Shown here: positions 48,509-63,504 of the stretch, piece by piece
How the letters are laid out: every line of letters starts with the position of its first letter
How positions within the stretch are numbered: the stretch's first letter is position 1
NCBI GenBank assembly: GCA_014706385.1
Contig: JACGZH010000001.1
Coordinates: forward strand, 248,001 to 312,000
DNA from: Phaffia rhodozyma
Lineage: Eukaryota; Basidiomycota; Tremellomycetes; Cystofilobasidiales; Mrakiaceae
Direction of reading: 5' to 3'
Length of the DNA: 64,000 nucleotides
Made by a program: the position numbers and the translations under genes
Notes under the pieces: model-generated
The model's database searches: none
The model's input: only the letters and a program-made list of their open reading frames with translations
Told to the model about the DNA's origin: nothing

Positions 48509-48880
48509 CTGTGAGTGATCGAAGACAGACAAAGGTAGAAACGTAGAGGAGCTGAATGGCGTGAACGTTGTGAGAATGAAGAGAAGGAAGGCGATCATCA
48601 TTTCTCTGTTGATTGCCCGGCCGGCTATATCATCAGCCGCGCTCAGCGGTTACTATCATGACACGTAACCATCCAGTGTTTCATATTGCTAGAGCTAATC
48701 GGTAAGGGAAGAGCTTGTGTATCATCATGCCAGATAAGAAGATGAAAGTATGAGGGAGGACAAAAAGAGAAATGTCTCAGTACAAAGAGAGGTGGCAAAT
48801 ACTCTTGCCAGTGGTATAGAACAAAGTTATCATAAAAGTAGCTCAAAGAAAGGCCGACAAAAAGGAGGAGGGAGAATATT

Positions 48881-50630
48881 TTATCGGGATCGGAAAGTTC
48901 GCCCACTACGTTCACATGGAAGATGCACAAATTCAATAACAAAGACATCCCAGTCAATTGATCCGTCTTTCTTCTTCGGCCAAACAGTTCTGTAAACCAA
49001 GTAAGAAAACAATCAACGAACCTAACAGTCTTTCTGCCTTTGTCCCCGGTCAACTCCTCTTTCTCCGGTTTGGCCCGGTTGAGGACCTTGAGGAATTCGG
49101 CAACTCGATAACGCATCCTGGAATGCATATATGCCTTGGAGCACTTGATATGGTAGTGAAGATAATCTCGGAAGAGCTGAATCTGAATGATTGTTCCTGG
49201 TGCAGTGATCGGAGTGAAATGTCGAGGGAAAAGAACTGGAGAGGCGCGCAGAGAAAAAGATCGAAATCAGAAACAGGCACGTTAGACACGCGGAGCAAAA
49301 TTCAGGGAGTTAAGGGAATAAATCAAGGAGGAGAACTAACCAAAGGTCACGTATCCAACGTCTTCGGTTCGTTTGAGGTTAGGCAAGTGACGGATCTCAA
49401 GCGGTGGGTCTCGGTTGGTGTACAGAACTTGAGGCGCGTTCTGAATTCCAGGTAGACGTCGAGCGTCCACAAATTCCTATGAACGCAAGAGCGAGCCACA
49501 TCAATAAAAACACCATAAATATACGCGTGAGATCAAGTTTTAAGCCAAGCCAGCCTCAAGTAGGATACGCGAACGAACCTGTAAAAAGACCCTTCCAAAC
49601 ACCCGATCGGTCTCCTCTTTGAAAACTGTCGAGAAAACGACAGTGACTCGGTCGTGAGCAGCCTGGATATAGATTGCTTCATCCTCTCGGTAATGAATTT
49701 GCATGAGCTCGCTCGGCTGGATAGCCTCTCCTTCGGAAGGCGGGGCAATCTGGGTCTGTGCATGGAAAGCTCTCTCGAAAGGAGCAGAGATGGCGGTCGG
49801 TTTAATCATAGAGAGAGAGTTGATTAGGTTTGTTCGCTCCTCTATCGATTCAGATAAAAAGGGTTTAGAGGAAAAGATCAAGGATGAGAAGGCATGAGTT
49901 GAGAGTATCGATCTGAGAGTATAAACTGAAAGGTAAAAGACGACGAGTGTCTCGCGAGATGATAAGAACGAGAACTTACCTCCCTCTTCCGGGAATCTGT
50001 CCAGCTCTAGCCTGAGCGTTACATCAAACCCCTCCTCAACAGTGTCGCTGATCCAGTCACCATACTGTCTTTTCAACACCTCTAACGCGCCGAATTGAGT
50101 GATGTCCGCCCAACACTTGATTGCCATCGACAGCCAAATCTCCGTCTTCTTTTGAGGAGTCGAAAGATGGAATCGGACTGAGTCATAATCAACAAAGGAA
50201 ATGTCTAGAGATGTTGGTCTGGCGTAAACGAACGAGTGAAGATAAGGAACATCAGCGACGAAAGCAGATTGAAGAAAGAGAAGAGGAAGAAGGGGAAGAG
50301 ACATACTTGATGAGCTTCTCGGTAAGGACAGTTCGGATGATAACGTTGTGGGGCTAATTTGGAAAAGAAAGATCAGAAGAAAAAAGGCGTTGTTGAGAAA
50401 TCAGTACCTGTCATAGTCCTATTCATATTACTTATGTTTGACCATCAAAGATTGCATTCTCGACGAGCACGGGATGTAAAGCACAACAAGATGAAGAGAG
50501 ATGGAAGTCTTCTCCTATATGGATATCCCGACATTTGCAGCATCGCCTCTTTGCTTCCTCTTACGGTCACGTATTCTTCTACTACGGATTCACGCATGCA
50601 GTCCAACTAACTTACCTCCAAGAGAATCAT
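48881..50630 (-). CDS. ARPC2: Arp2/3 complex 34-kDa subunit (ARPC2)
   Basis: A 15-nt first exon (50630-50616, MILLE) is followed by GTAAGT and, after a 260-nt intron, by [15 protein letters not shown]; the family also begins MILLE. Next come [90 protein letters not shown] and [19 protein letters not shown], all ARPC2 signatures, then [18 protein letters not shown]. The end SGRTFRSR with TAA at 48881 resembles the usual ARPC2 C-terminus, but the splice into that last exon was not phased satisfactorily. ARPC2 with ARPC4 forms the core that holds the mother actin filament. Confidence 0.93.
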
Positions 50631-50881
50631 GGCGACTAAGAGATAACGAAGAAGAAGAGAAGGTAAGGATTCAAGTTGGATTGAGATGGTAGTCTAATGG
50701 TGACCAGCCGAGTCTATCAGAAGGGCGGAGGTCGATCTGATCAACGCCACATGAACGTGATGACACCTGACACAGCCATATCATCCAGATGGACAGCATC
50801 GTCTCCTCAACTAATTCATCAACCATCACCATCATCATCATCACGATCATCACCATTGCCTTGCGTCCTGCGTGATCTATC

Positions 50882-53800
50882 ATGTTCTCCCTTCCTTCTG
50901 CATTAGGCTTATATAGCTCCTCAGAGGATACCAAGCTCAACTTTCGAACGAAGCAAGGAGGCATCAAGAGGCTCTTCAGCAGACAGGTTCGATTCAGTTG
51001 TCCAAACTGATGTCTACCTACCTTAGTCGTGTTCACTTAACGCTTCATGTGCCTTTCTTTCTTTCAGCTTATCAGCACTGAAGATCACAAGTACTGGGAG
51101 CAAGTAAGTACAATTTGGCCTTATAGCCCACTGAGAGCGATCCGGGTTGACCTGATGACTATCGCTCGAACCAGTACTATACTCTCTTTGACTCAGCCTC
51201 CGAAGTCTATTCTCTCATCACACTCGAAGACAGTAAAGTCCCCACTCCTCAAGTGCATCATTCTAAATTTACGTCCCGGAAGAAAACTAAAACCTCTCAT
51301 TTCAGTCCGTCAGACGCTTCAAATAAATCCTCAGAACATCGAGACCCTTCTTTCCTACCTGACCGACCACCTAGATCAGCTCATTGCCTCTCCTTCCTTC
51401 CCCAGTCCGCTATCTTCCAAATCTAGTCTCAGCTCATACCTACCTTCTAACCCATCATCTTCGTCTGCAAACTTACCTTCTACTACGGTTGAAGCTATTA
51501 ACTGCTTGAGAGTTATCGGCCGCATATTACCTGTGCTGTATGAGATAGGATGGCCTCCCGCCGCTGTGTCTGGTCTAGGAGGCGAAGGTTGGGTAGAACT
51601 GGTGCTCTGGAGCGCTAGAGAGGAGGTTGTTCAGGCTGAGGAAGAACCAGAAAGCATCGGACAATTTGTGGTTGGTGATGATGAGGAAGAGTCTGTAAAT
51701 GAGAGTGACGGCGGGGAGCGCGTCGGAGAAAGCGTACCAGACACCCCTAGAAAGCCGTTGAGTCCTCCGTTGGCAGATAGATTATTCACATTGGCAGTGG
51801 ATCTATTGTTCTGCGCAGGATTCACCATCCCTTCGGAAACAGTTGACCCACAGATTGGAAAAGTGTCTTACTGTATTTGGTTCGTATAATTATCTTCTCT
51901 GGCACCTGTCCGAGTAATTCAACCTATATTCAATTGCATGATTTTGCAGGGAGAAGGGGATTGGATCAACTATATCGCTGGGAAATTCTGCGCCCTATGA
52001 ATCCAACAAAATCGAAGTCCTTCGTATGTAGAAGAATTCGGTTTCTGTCCATTTAATCTCACCCCCGTTACTTTGAGCTTATTACTCAATGAGGTTTGAT
52101 ACATCATTCGCTTCCTTGTGATTAGGATTCTTACAAATCCTTCTGTCCACTCCGATGTTTACTCCTCCACCGCTCCTTCCCAGCCTTCGTTCTCCACCTC
52201 TACATTCCTTGACTCAACGACTCCCCAAACGAAAAACACTCTCCCTCCTCTGTTCGCTCCTCAACACGTTCCTCAATCCGAGCCAAGCTGGTTGGTTGGA
52301 TGGAGTGAAGAATGTGCCCTTCGGATACCTAGTCAAGGCCGGTCTCACAGGGAGTGTCGGCTCAGCTACGGATGCAGGGAACGGCGTAGGGAGAGATAGA
52401 CTGAGAAAAGGAGCGGCAGACGTGCTTCTATGTGGGCTAGATTATTGGTATGAGGACGAAGATAGGGAACTGGGAAAGGGGAACTCGTTCCAATATTTCT
52501 TGTCCAAGCTGGTGCGCATTTATCATCCCTATTTTCTTGCCACTGTTTTGTGACGAACGGAAAAAAAGATAATCAATCAGAACCAATCCACACTGGTTGT
52601 GCCCGTGATGTAGCACCGGAGCGAAGACTTCGAATTCATCCTCAAGAGCATCCTGAACGTCTTCAATCAACATCTCCAAATGGCCAATGGACTGTTCTCG
52701 AGTAGCTCCAACACACCTCTGTTATTACTCGAGACCTGTATGTTGTCTTACCATCTATTCACTCGAGTATTGATAGTTGAGGAGCTAAAAGAAACTACGT
52801 GAATAAATACACAGTCATGCTCTTTTGGAAGTTGATAGACCTTAATAAGGTGGAGCTTTCTTTATTCTGAAGTAGTCCGTGTTTAGATTCATGGCTGACC
52901 GGTTGGTCCTTCAAACTATTCATATAGAAATTCCGAGCTTTCATTCTTTCAGATGAGAAACGAACAGTAGAGATAATGGCCCACACAGTTTTCACGTGCC
53001 TTAGATTGAAAGACGATCCTGGTTAGTCTATCATCCTCAGCTTTTCTAAACCGCGCCTCCCTTTGGTATTGTGCTTGTAGGCTGTCTGGTTATACTTACC
53101 GATCTCTTATCAATATTTTCGTCAGCCCACCATGGTCTTTTGAGGATGTGCGCATATATTCTACAAACCATTTCTTCGGAGAAGGCATTCGGACAAGCCA
53201 TTAGCAAGAATATGGTTTCTATGGCACTTCCTCTGAAATGGGCTATCCAGGGTACGGCAGCAGATTTCATGATCGTTGTGAGTGTCTTTGTCTCTTCTTT
53301 TCAAATCTGTTCCGTTGGCGTGACTCAGTTTCGATCCAATGCTACTTTATTTCAATCAAGTCCATATACTCTATCGCAACAACTCCTGAGTTGAACTCTT
53401 TGTTCCCTGGTAAGCTCCTATTACTTCTTCTCTTCGATCTTGATATGTGTTGGACTTTACGAAATGTTCCATCTGACTCAGAGTTTTGCTACGTCGATTA
53501 AGCTTTGACAATCACAATTGCCAATGTCGCACCTTATCTACAGGATACTAGTGTACAAGCTTCAACCAAGCTAGTCCAGTTATTCACCGCGCTATCTAAT
53601 CCAGGTTTCATGTTGCGGGATGAAGGGCACCCTCGACTTGTAAATTATCTGTGAGTTTATTTCAGAGAAATTAATAAACGAAACTTAACAAAGAGGAAAT
53701 ACTTGCTGACATCCAACTTCTGTCTAAGTTTGGAAACGTTCTGTTCTGTCATCTTTCACCGACTTGATAGTGAATCCCTTTGAATATATATCACATAATT

Positions 53801-55253
53801 CTGATGCGTTGCTGACATTCTTCTGATCAACCTCTACTCCAAAGGCAACCCAAATTTAATCTATTCTATTCTAGGAGCCTCTCACACATTTCAGTTTCTG
53901 GCAACTTTCACACTCAAAACCGGGCTAAGAGAGGTCCAGCGGATAAAGAAGTCTAGAGAATTAGCTGCTGGTTCGTCACTTCTCACATTCAAACATGACT
54001 TCTAAGTTTATCAGGTTCTCAGTAGTCAATCTGTATGTTGAGAATGTTCTTCATCTTTTTTCGACTACTCGTACTGATAGTCAAACGGGCTGAAAATACT
54101 CGAGGCAATGTCGCGCCTTCGAACGAAAAGACAGCCTTTCTTTCAGACATGGACTCGTCTACACTCTCTAATTCAGAGCTCAACCAAAGAATGTCGAACG
54201 CGGCCCTGTCTACGCATTCGCTGTCCTCAGGGAATCCACCTGAGGTTGACCGATCAAACTCCGCTCAGGACAGTTCTCTGCGTCTTGTAGAAAACGCGAG
54301 ACAAAAACCGCTCAGCGAGAAAGCGAGGGGAAAGAGACGAGAGGGGCTGAATGATGGGATTCAAGAAGGCGGAGGGTTGGGAGAGGAAAGAGAGAGAGGA
54401 GATGAAGACGATGGGTTGGATGAGGAGTTAGAGAAGATCAGGACAGGAGGCCTAGGTGGCGGATTTCAACCAACGCAAGATTGGGTGACCAGCTGGCAGA
54501 AAGGGTGAGTCAGATATCTGATAGATAGTATTTTAACAGAGGAGAGGATTCTGAAAGCCCCTGTCTTCGAATGATACGTAGATTGCCGCTCGATCCTATT
54601 CTGCTTATGATCTCGGAGCTTCTCCCCAAGGTTGAAGCTCGGCAGATGATTAAGACTCAAGGGCCTAACAAAGAGATCTTACAATTGCTTCGAGAGGTTA
54701 CTCTGACCGATGTCCTACCATCTGCTCCTCCAATCGTCGCTCGAAAATTCTTCGTGAGTGCTTTCTTCCGCTACATTGCGTGCAGATTAATGTACTCAAA
54801 ATCTGAACGGTATTGTCTCTTATCTGCATCTGCGATAGTTCTCACCTACATCACTCATCTGGGAGACATCTCTACTTTGGGGTGAAATCTACGTGGCCGG
54901 GCTGGCTCCCGTTGGTCTCTGGACGGGAACTACAATTAAGCTTTTCGGCGTCAAGTCTGCACCACCAGGTAGAAGGGACTTGGTGAGTCTCGCTCCTCTT
55001 ACTCTGTTATTTTGATAACACGACTGATAAAGGGTCTTTATTATTTTGGAAATTGTCTGATTGGGGGCGACTGATATCACAGGCACTTCAGAACGTTCAG
55101 TCGACCCTAACGTCTGTCTTTCGATCCTCCACTTCTTCGTCGTCCCCTACAAGCATGAACTCCGGCCTACCATCGTCACCTCGACTTGAGTCTCGACGAA
55201 GACAGAGCTCAAGCTTCAGTATGACGAGCCTAGGAGGCGGGGGAACAGTTTGA
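50882..55253 (+). CDS. HID1-family protein (dymeclin-like, Golgi/secretory trafficking)
   Basis: ATG 50882 gives exon 1 (50882-50986, 35 codons) with SEDTKLNFRTKQGGIKRLF, the HID1 start pattern, followed by LISTEDHKYWEQ. Many exons follow: TVEAINCLRVIGRILPVLYE, GLGGEGWVELVLWSAREEV, DRLFTLAVDLLFCAGFTIP, SLLNTFLNPSQAGWLDGVKNVPFGYL and SFQYFLSKL, then helical repeats. The last part is FQPTQDWVTSWQKGLPLDPI, LWGEIYVAGLAPVGLWTGTTIKLF and a Ser-rich tail ending at 55253. The order and end match HID1/YFR-type proteins, peripheral Golgi proteins needed for dense-core vesicle or late secretory traffic in animals. Exons between about 52700 and 54000 are short and were only partly assigned. Confidence 0.85.
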
Positions 55254-55410
55254 TTTTCCTTATTTAGTTCGAACTCTTCATATCGATATCTTCTCTCCTT
55301 GATAGCTTGAATCACATAATCTCCCATAGCATGAGCTTGTAGTGTCGAGCCTGTCTGCAAACAAGTAATGAACAGCAAGGCGATAGCGATGAAACAGAAC
55401 ATAGAAATCA

Positions 55411-57027
55411 TCATAATCTTAGAGTCGTCAAGCCCCAGTTTGTACCTTCAGACATGCCAGCTTCTTCAGAACTTACTCTCCATCCCCAGCTGATACCATA
55501 GTGTTTAAACAGAAGCTCCATCTCTTCTACTTCGTCTAAGCATTCCAAACGACTAGTCCTATTTTCCAAATATATTCCGTCGCCAATTTCATCGGGGTTT
55601 TTGATCAAATAAGTGTTTGGTTTTCGTATAGAATAAAAAAGAACTGACCTAGCCTTTTCTTCAGTCGAGATGATGATTTGTCGAATCTCGTTGATATCCT
55701 GAACGCCAGCGCCTGAGGAGTATCCGTTAGAGGTGAACCGATCTGGCTGGGATGATCGAGTGGGATATAGGTGAGATGAAAGGAGAGAGATTTGCCGAGA
55801 CTTCAGAAAAAGATGAACGGATTGAGAAGGACAGGTAAGTAAAGGCAATTGTATGTCTATTTGGGGGATATGTCGATCGAATCAGAAGGTTAAGAAGTAC
55901 CTTTAGATTTGAGACGAGAACTTTTCCAAATGAATCGCTGTGAAGTGAGAATATGAGGAAAATCGATTGACGAGTCAGAAATCGCATATCAAATATCGTA
56001 GCAGATCAAAAGAAAAACACTAACTCCAGTCCGAACATCTCGTACACAATTCCTCCAACCCATCCAGTACACACCTTGGGAAACCATTCCACCGTTCGCT
56101 CACTCACCACCGAGTCTAGATAGACTAGCAAGCACTCGGCTATCCAAAGCGTTGGTTTGGATGGGTCAAAGATGTCAGAGCTTAAGACTGAGCACAAGGG
56201 ATCTGTGCGCAGGTCGTGAGGGATCAGATGATACGATGGAGAAGAGAGTCTAGTACATGATGCGTCTGATAGGTGATAGGGCCAGGACGAGTTGCACCGT
56301 GTAGGAGATGAATGCAAGTTGATTTATCAGCTAAAGAACATGCTTGAGGGAGGCAGATATAAAAACATGCTAACTGAGTTTGATCGATTCTATTGGACCA
56401 AGGGGGTCAGACAGAGCCTTGGATTTTCTTATGAAGCCTGCCTTCTGGCGGGTGATTTCTGGAAAGTCGAGTTCGATATACTTGTGAATAGATGACTTAA
56501 GTACTGGATCGGACTGTTTAAGTAGAGATTGCGCTATTTAGGATTTGATGTCGCCTGAGTAGTCAGTATTAGCGAGAGTATCGGTCCGAACCTGAAGTCT
56601 CCAGAATCTAGTGTCGCTTCCAGCTCCTAGGCTAATAATCTGGCCGCCCCCTTGAGCCGGCCCGGATAAGAAACTTCGGACGAGCTCATCAATACCTAAG
56701 GTCCGCGCGTGAGTGCCGATGTTTATAAGCGGCGGCCGGAGATATTGTGATTTTGTGGGTCTACCACGAACGAAGAATGAAGCAAAAGGATCCTCTAAAT
56801 ATCCCTGGCTCACTGCAGATCTTAAGTAAGATTATCCGATACGAAACAAGAGTTAGATGATGTGCTTGTGTATGCACATCAACGAAGCATGGAACGATGA
56901 AAAGCTTACAGTCTAGAGAGAGCGGCATCGCCATCTGTACTTCGAATGGCTTCATCCGGAGTCATTGCATCGATTGAGGATTCAGCGAATCTTCTGGGGA
57001 AGCCATCGGACGATGGGGGAAAGCTCA
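55411..57027 (-). CDS. PPM1: leucine carboxyl methyltransferase of PP2A catalytic subunit (LCMT1/PPM1)
   Basis: ATG 57027 (MSFPPSSDGFPRRFAESS) then AMTPDEAIRSTDGDAALSRL, spliced to VSQGYLEDPFASFFV and RPPLINIGTHARTLGIDELV. The SAM-binding motif IISLGAGSDTRFWRL follows. Later exons carry TLWIAECLLVYLDSVVSERTVEWFPK, YEMFGLE, DSFGKVL and RLECLDEVEEMELLFKHYGI, with the end SEGTNWGLTTLRL at 55411. The enzyme methylates the C-terminal Leu of PP2A, controlling regulatory-subunit binding. The gene is divergent from the U2 snRNA gene, with start sites about 290 bp apart. Confidence 0.92.
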
Positions 57028-57131
57028 TAATGTTGATAGTAGAGAGTCTTGTAGGTCGTCTATCGAACCGAAGGAGGATCGGACGGATGAGATCGTCATT
57101 CGCCACGTCCAGGGCGGTGCCCGTTCATGGC

Positions 57132-57193
57132 TCACGTGTGGCCTCTGCTCTTGGTCACGTGTGCTTGCCGTCACGTGTGCTCGCCATCACGTG
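57132..57193. promoter_or_regulatory. cluster of four TCACGTG boxes
   Basis: TCACGTG occurs at 57132-57138, 57155-57161, 57171-57177 and 57187-57193, spaced 23, 16 and 16 bp. CACGTG is the palindromic E-box bound by bHLH factors (Cbf1/Pho4-like in fungi). The cluster lies between the PPM1 start (minus) and the U2 snRNA (plus), about 70 bp upstream of the U2 TATA box, and so could act on either. Confidence 0.85.
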
Positions 57194-57261
57194 AGCCCCC
57201 CAGCCCGCCGTCCCTTCCCCCAGTTTTCACACTCCGGCCGGCAGGGGGGGTCGACCAAACG

Positions 57262-57267
57262 TATAAA
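57262..57267 (+). promoter_or_regulatory. TATA box of the U2 snRNA gene
   Basis: TATAAA about 53 bp upstream of the inferred U2 5' end, in otherwise GC-rich DNA. Placement fits a pol II-transcribed snRNA gene. Confidence 0.65.
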
Positions 57268-57314
57268 GCCCGGCCGCCCTGCCAGCGTTCCTCCTGTCTT
57301 CTTTCTTTTCCCTC

Positions 57315-57462
57315 ATCCTCTCTGGCCTTTTGGCTTAGATCATGTGTAGTATCTGTTCTTATAAGTTTAACCACTTATATGGGTCCACCGGACCCATCTG
57401 GTTTACTTCTTTTTGCCTTGCCCGTCCGGCCATCCTCTGCTTGCACGACGGCCGGACACGAT
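57315..57462 (+). ncRNA. U2 spliceosomal snRNA
   Basis: The segment GGCCTTTTGGCTTAGATC (from 57324) followed by GTGTAGTATCTGTTCTTA is the near-invariant 5' third of U2, including the branch-point recognition sequence GTAGTA and the U6-pairing region. Downstream, TATAAGT (57360-57366) pairs with ACTTATA (57373-57379) as stem IIa, and TGGGTCC (57380-57386) with GGACCCA (57390-57396) as stem IIb. A T-rich single-stranded stretch (CTTCTTTTTGCC) stands for the Sm site. GTCCGGCC (57424-57431) pairs with GGCCGGAC (57450-57457) as a terminal stem-loop of the SL IV type. At ~148 nt it is compact, in the range of smaller U2 RNAs. One normally conserved base differs (see findings). The ends are inferred, not mapped. 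Confidence 0.93.
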
Positions 57463-57612
57463 GACCTTGCCACTGCACTGCCGGCTTGTGTTGTCAGGGA
57501 CCTCCTCTACCTTCTTCCCATTTGTGTCGACCGGCTGCTTTCCACTTTTTCTTGGATTCAGTCGGTCGACGAGATGGCAGTCTTGATGATGTGTGTGTAC
57601 TGTGCTGTTGTC

Positions 57613-57690
57613 GTTGATGCTGGTGTCGTTGATGCTGGTGCTGTTGATGCTGGTGCTGTTGATGCTGGTGCTGTTGATGCTGGTACTGGT
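57613..57690. repeat. 15-bp minisatellite (GATGCTGGTGCTGTT)
   Basis: About five imperfect units downstream of the U2 gene. The first of several unrelated tandem repeats between U2 and histone H4. Confidence 0.9.
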
Positions 57691-57770
57691 GCTGGTGCTT
57701 CTCTTGCTGTCACCGTTGCTGCTTGCTGCTTGCTGTTCCCTTTTTTCTGTGCCCGTGTCATTTTTCCTTT

Positions 57771-57814
57771 GTTCCCTGTTCCCTGTTCCCTGTTCCCTGT
57801 TCCCTGTTCCCTGT
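57771..57814. repeat. 7-bp tandem repeat (GTTCCCT), about 6 units
   Basis: Perfect head-to-tail GTTCCCT units, ending in GTTGTACA. Confidence 0.93.
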
Positions 57815-58204
57815 TGTACACGGCTGCACTCTGTGCTCGTTCCACTCTGTTCTGGTCGTACCGTTCTGTCATGCTATGTACTCTCATACCGTGTGCTCTC
57901 ATGTCGTGTTCTGTCGTGCTATGTTGTACTCTGTGTCACATCATGGGGTGCACCGGTCTGTCGGGCTGCATCGAGTGCGCTCGCATCGTGCTCTGTTCTG
58001 CGTTGTCATCTCGACACCGCCTGTCTCTCGACACCGTCTTCTCGCACGACTCGGCCCATCGCTCATCGCCCATCTCGGTCTTCCCTCGGCCCATCTCGAC
58101 ATGTTCACCCTCGGCCTGCTTGCTGTCTCTCTCCGGGTGTCCCCAAGCGGTCAGCGCGATAGAGTATACATCATATCTAGTACAGGGTGTGTTACAGTAT
58201 ATAC

Positions 58205-58331
58205 AGTCCAGTCCAGCTCAGCCCAGCTCAGCTCAGCCCAGCTCAGCCCAGCTCAGCTCAGCCCAGCTCAGCCCAGCTCAGCCCAGCTCAGCCCAGCTCA
58301 GCCCAGCTCAGCCCAGCTCAGCTCAGCCCAG
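58205..58331. repeat. CAGCT/CAGCC repeat (5- and 10-bp periodicity)
   Basis: A long array of CAGCTCAGCC and variants, immediately followed by a different array. Without interruption it covers ~125 bp. Confidence 0.93.
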
Positions 58332-58361
58332 TCCACAGACGACTCTGCTCTGTCCATCTAT

Positions 58362-58462
58362 CCTCTGCCCTGCTCTGCTCTTCTCTGCCCTGCTCTGCTC
58401 TTCTCTGCCCTGCTCTGCTCTTCTCTGCCCTGCTCTGCTCTTCTCTGCCCTGCTCTGCCCTG
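58362..58462. repeat. 20-bp minisatellite (TGCTCTGCTCTTCTCTGCCC), about 5 units
   Basis: Nearly identical 20-bp units ending about 16 bp before the histone H4 stop codon, so the array lies in the H4 3' UTR or terminator. Confidence 0.93.
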
Positions 58463-58477
58463 CTCTGCTCTGTCCGT

Positions 58478-61510
<3,033 letters not shown>

Positions 61511-63175
61511 TTAAAATTCTTTAGGGGTTCGTCGGAACTTGTACTGTTTATCCATAAAACCAGAATGAGGTTAGCAAACCCATTATCAGTAGACTTCGAT
61601 CAGACTCAACTTGACACAGGGAAAGAAATATAGAAGAAGGACGACAGAATGAGAACGAACCTTGTAAGGGGTGTTTCGTCTTAACTTGTCCCTAGGTGTT
61701 CGGGGTCGAACGTATCCTTTATCACCCATCCCATACGGTTCGTCCTCTGTCTCTGCCAAAATCCGCTCGTTTCTTAATTCTTCTTGTCGACTCAACTTCG
61801 GCGGCTCAACTGCAGCTGATGCCCCTGGCGAACTCCCACGATTGTTTGCGGCAGCAACCTTGGCATCATGCGGAAGGTCACTGTGGGTCTCAGTCTCTCC
61901 CTCGACAAACTTTTGAATCCGGTCATCCTCAGTAGACTCGATGGCTTCGTGGTGCTCAAAGTGAGCGATCTAAAGAGAAGGGCCCGTGTGAAAAGGAGAT
62001 TGAGTGTTAAGTGAGATAGAATGAAGAGAAAGGGAAGAAAGAGTGATGGCTCGACAAGAGACTTGAAAAAGGACCAACATCTTCCGGGTGGTTATATGCT
62101 TCATCCGTTTGTGTCTCAGGAGTGTTGTGATATCTCTCTTCGTGGTGCAAGAAGCTATGTAGGAAAATTGAAAAGATAGGAGAGATGCAGGTTGAGTTGC
62201 GCCATACAGTTCATCAGAGGAACACAGAAAGAAACAGAAGAGACATACTATTCGCTTTCTTCATCGTAGTGGTGACCAAGCTCTTCAAATCCTTTGAAGT
62301 CGGGCAAACTTATGCTCCCGCCAGCCGCCAAAAACTCGCTGAGGGTCAGGAAACCATCGTTGTCTCGATCCATGATACTCAGGACCTTGTCAACTACCGT
62401 TTTGGCCATGGCTGAGTGAGTATCATCAGAGGCAGAGTTAGATTTGGAGATATCATGATGAAGTCCGTCTTAAGGCAACATAGAGTGTGGAGATGATTGA
62501 GGGAGTAAATAGAACAGTCAGCATATTGGAAATACATCTTGTTGCCAGAGAGAAAAAAGAAACACAAAAGAAAGAAACAACACTGAGATGGTCGAAAGAA
62601 CATACAGATCGCCTCGATCTCAGCTTTATCTAAAACTCCGTCATGGTTGAGATCATGAAGGGCGAAGCTTTGGAAGATACAAATGTTTTTAGATTGTCAA
62701 AAATCGGTCAAACGCGGGTCCTGCTCCATGAGGAGATGAATTCTCAAAGTTATACGTACAAGGCTTCAGGATCGAAAGCATCACTTTGGGGGGTGGAAGA
62801 CAAGGACAATTGGTAAGCGGATCTTATGAGCTATATACTGTTCAAGCAGAATGCTTACATATGATGCTCGGAACGCATCTGGTGATGATTTGATAGAGCA
62901 AAAGTAGAATTAGCTAAATGCTACTTTTTCTCGTCCAACATGCCCATGTCCTTCCGCCCTTCTCCTTCTAGGCATATGGACGTCGTTCGATCTCTAAGAC
63001 ACAGCGAAAACAAGGATAAAGAAATGAAGGAACAAACATGTCTTTCAGCATATCCAAGGCTTTCATCGTCCGCGCCGTGGCTATCATAGTTCTCCCCTGC
63101 GTGTCCACCTCCGTGAGCTTTCACAAGCAAGGACGCGGTCGAGAGCAGAGGAAGAAGGAAAGGAAGGCTGAGCAT
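61511..63175 (-). CDS. EF-hand protein of the secretory pathway (Ssp120/nucleobindin-like)
   Basis: ATG 63175 begins a signal peptide (MLSLPFLLPLLSTASLLVKA) followed by HGGGHAGENYDSHGADDES. Two canonical EF-hand loops occur in later exons: DLNHDGVLDKAE (near 62620-62660) and DRDNDGFLTLSE (near 62340-62390). Then come DFKGFEELGHHYDEESEY, HEERYHNTPETQTDEAYNHPED, IAHFEHHEAIESTEDDRI and, after introns, KLSRQEELRNERILAETEDE. A last exon gives YKFRRTPKEF with TAA at 61511. It fits the yeast Ssp120 and multiple-coagulation-factor-deficiency 2/nucleobindin family, calcium-binding cargo-receptor partners in the early secretory pathway. It is divergent from the RAMP4 gene. Confidence 0.82.
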
Positions 63176-63504
63176 AGGTGATAGCTGTCGGAAGTTGGGA
63201 AAAGAACGCTAGCTTCTAAATTCGAAATGATCGTTTGATGATCAAACGAGGTTTATAGATATCGAGTGTAAGGATTCAGGAGTATCGAGCTGTCAAAGAT
63301 TCTTTCCCTATCGAGATTATCTTGAGAAAGAAGCAGAGGAAGGTGTTGAATGAGATTGGACGGACTATCTTTGTTGTTTGGAGACTTTTTGAATTTGATT
63401 AAGTATTCAAACTTATCTTCATCGGGCCATCTCACTTTCCCTACACTCTCCCACCTGCTTCAGCTCTTTCTTTTCGCCCTCCCTCCTATTTGGTTGTCCC
63501 AGTC

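Noticed and set aside
48509..48601. N-terminal extension of PEX12 with a signal-like hydrophobic stretch
   Set aside because: Pex12 proteins lack such a signal and the family's start aligns with the Met at 48508; a splice acceptor-like CAG immediately precedes it.
50820..50860. CATCAT-type run resembling a His-tract coding sequence
   Set aside because: Located upstream of the HID1 start codon; a simple trinucleotide repeat in the leader.
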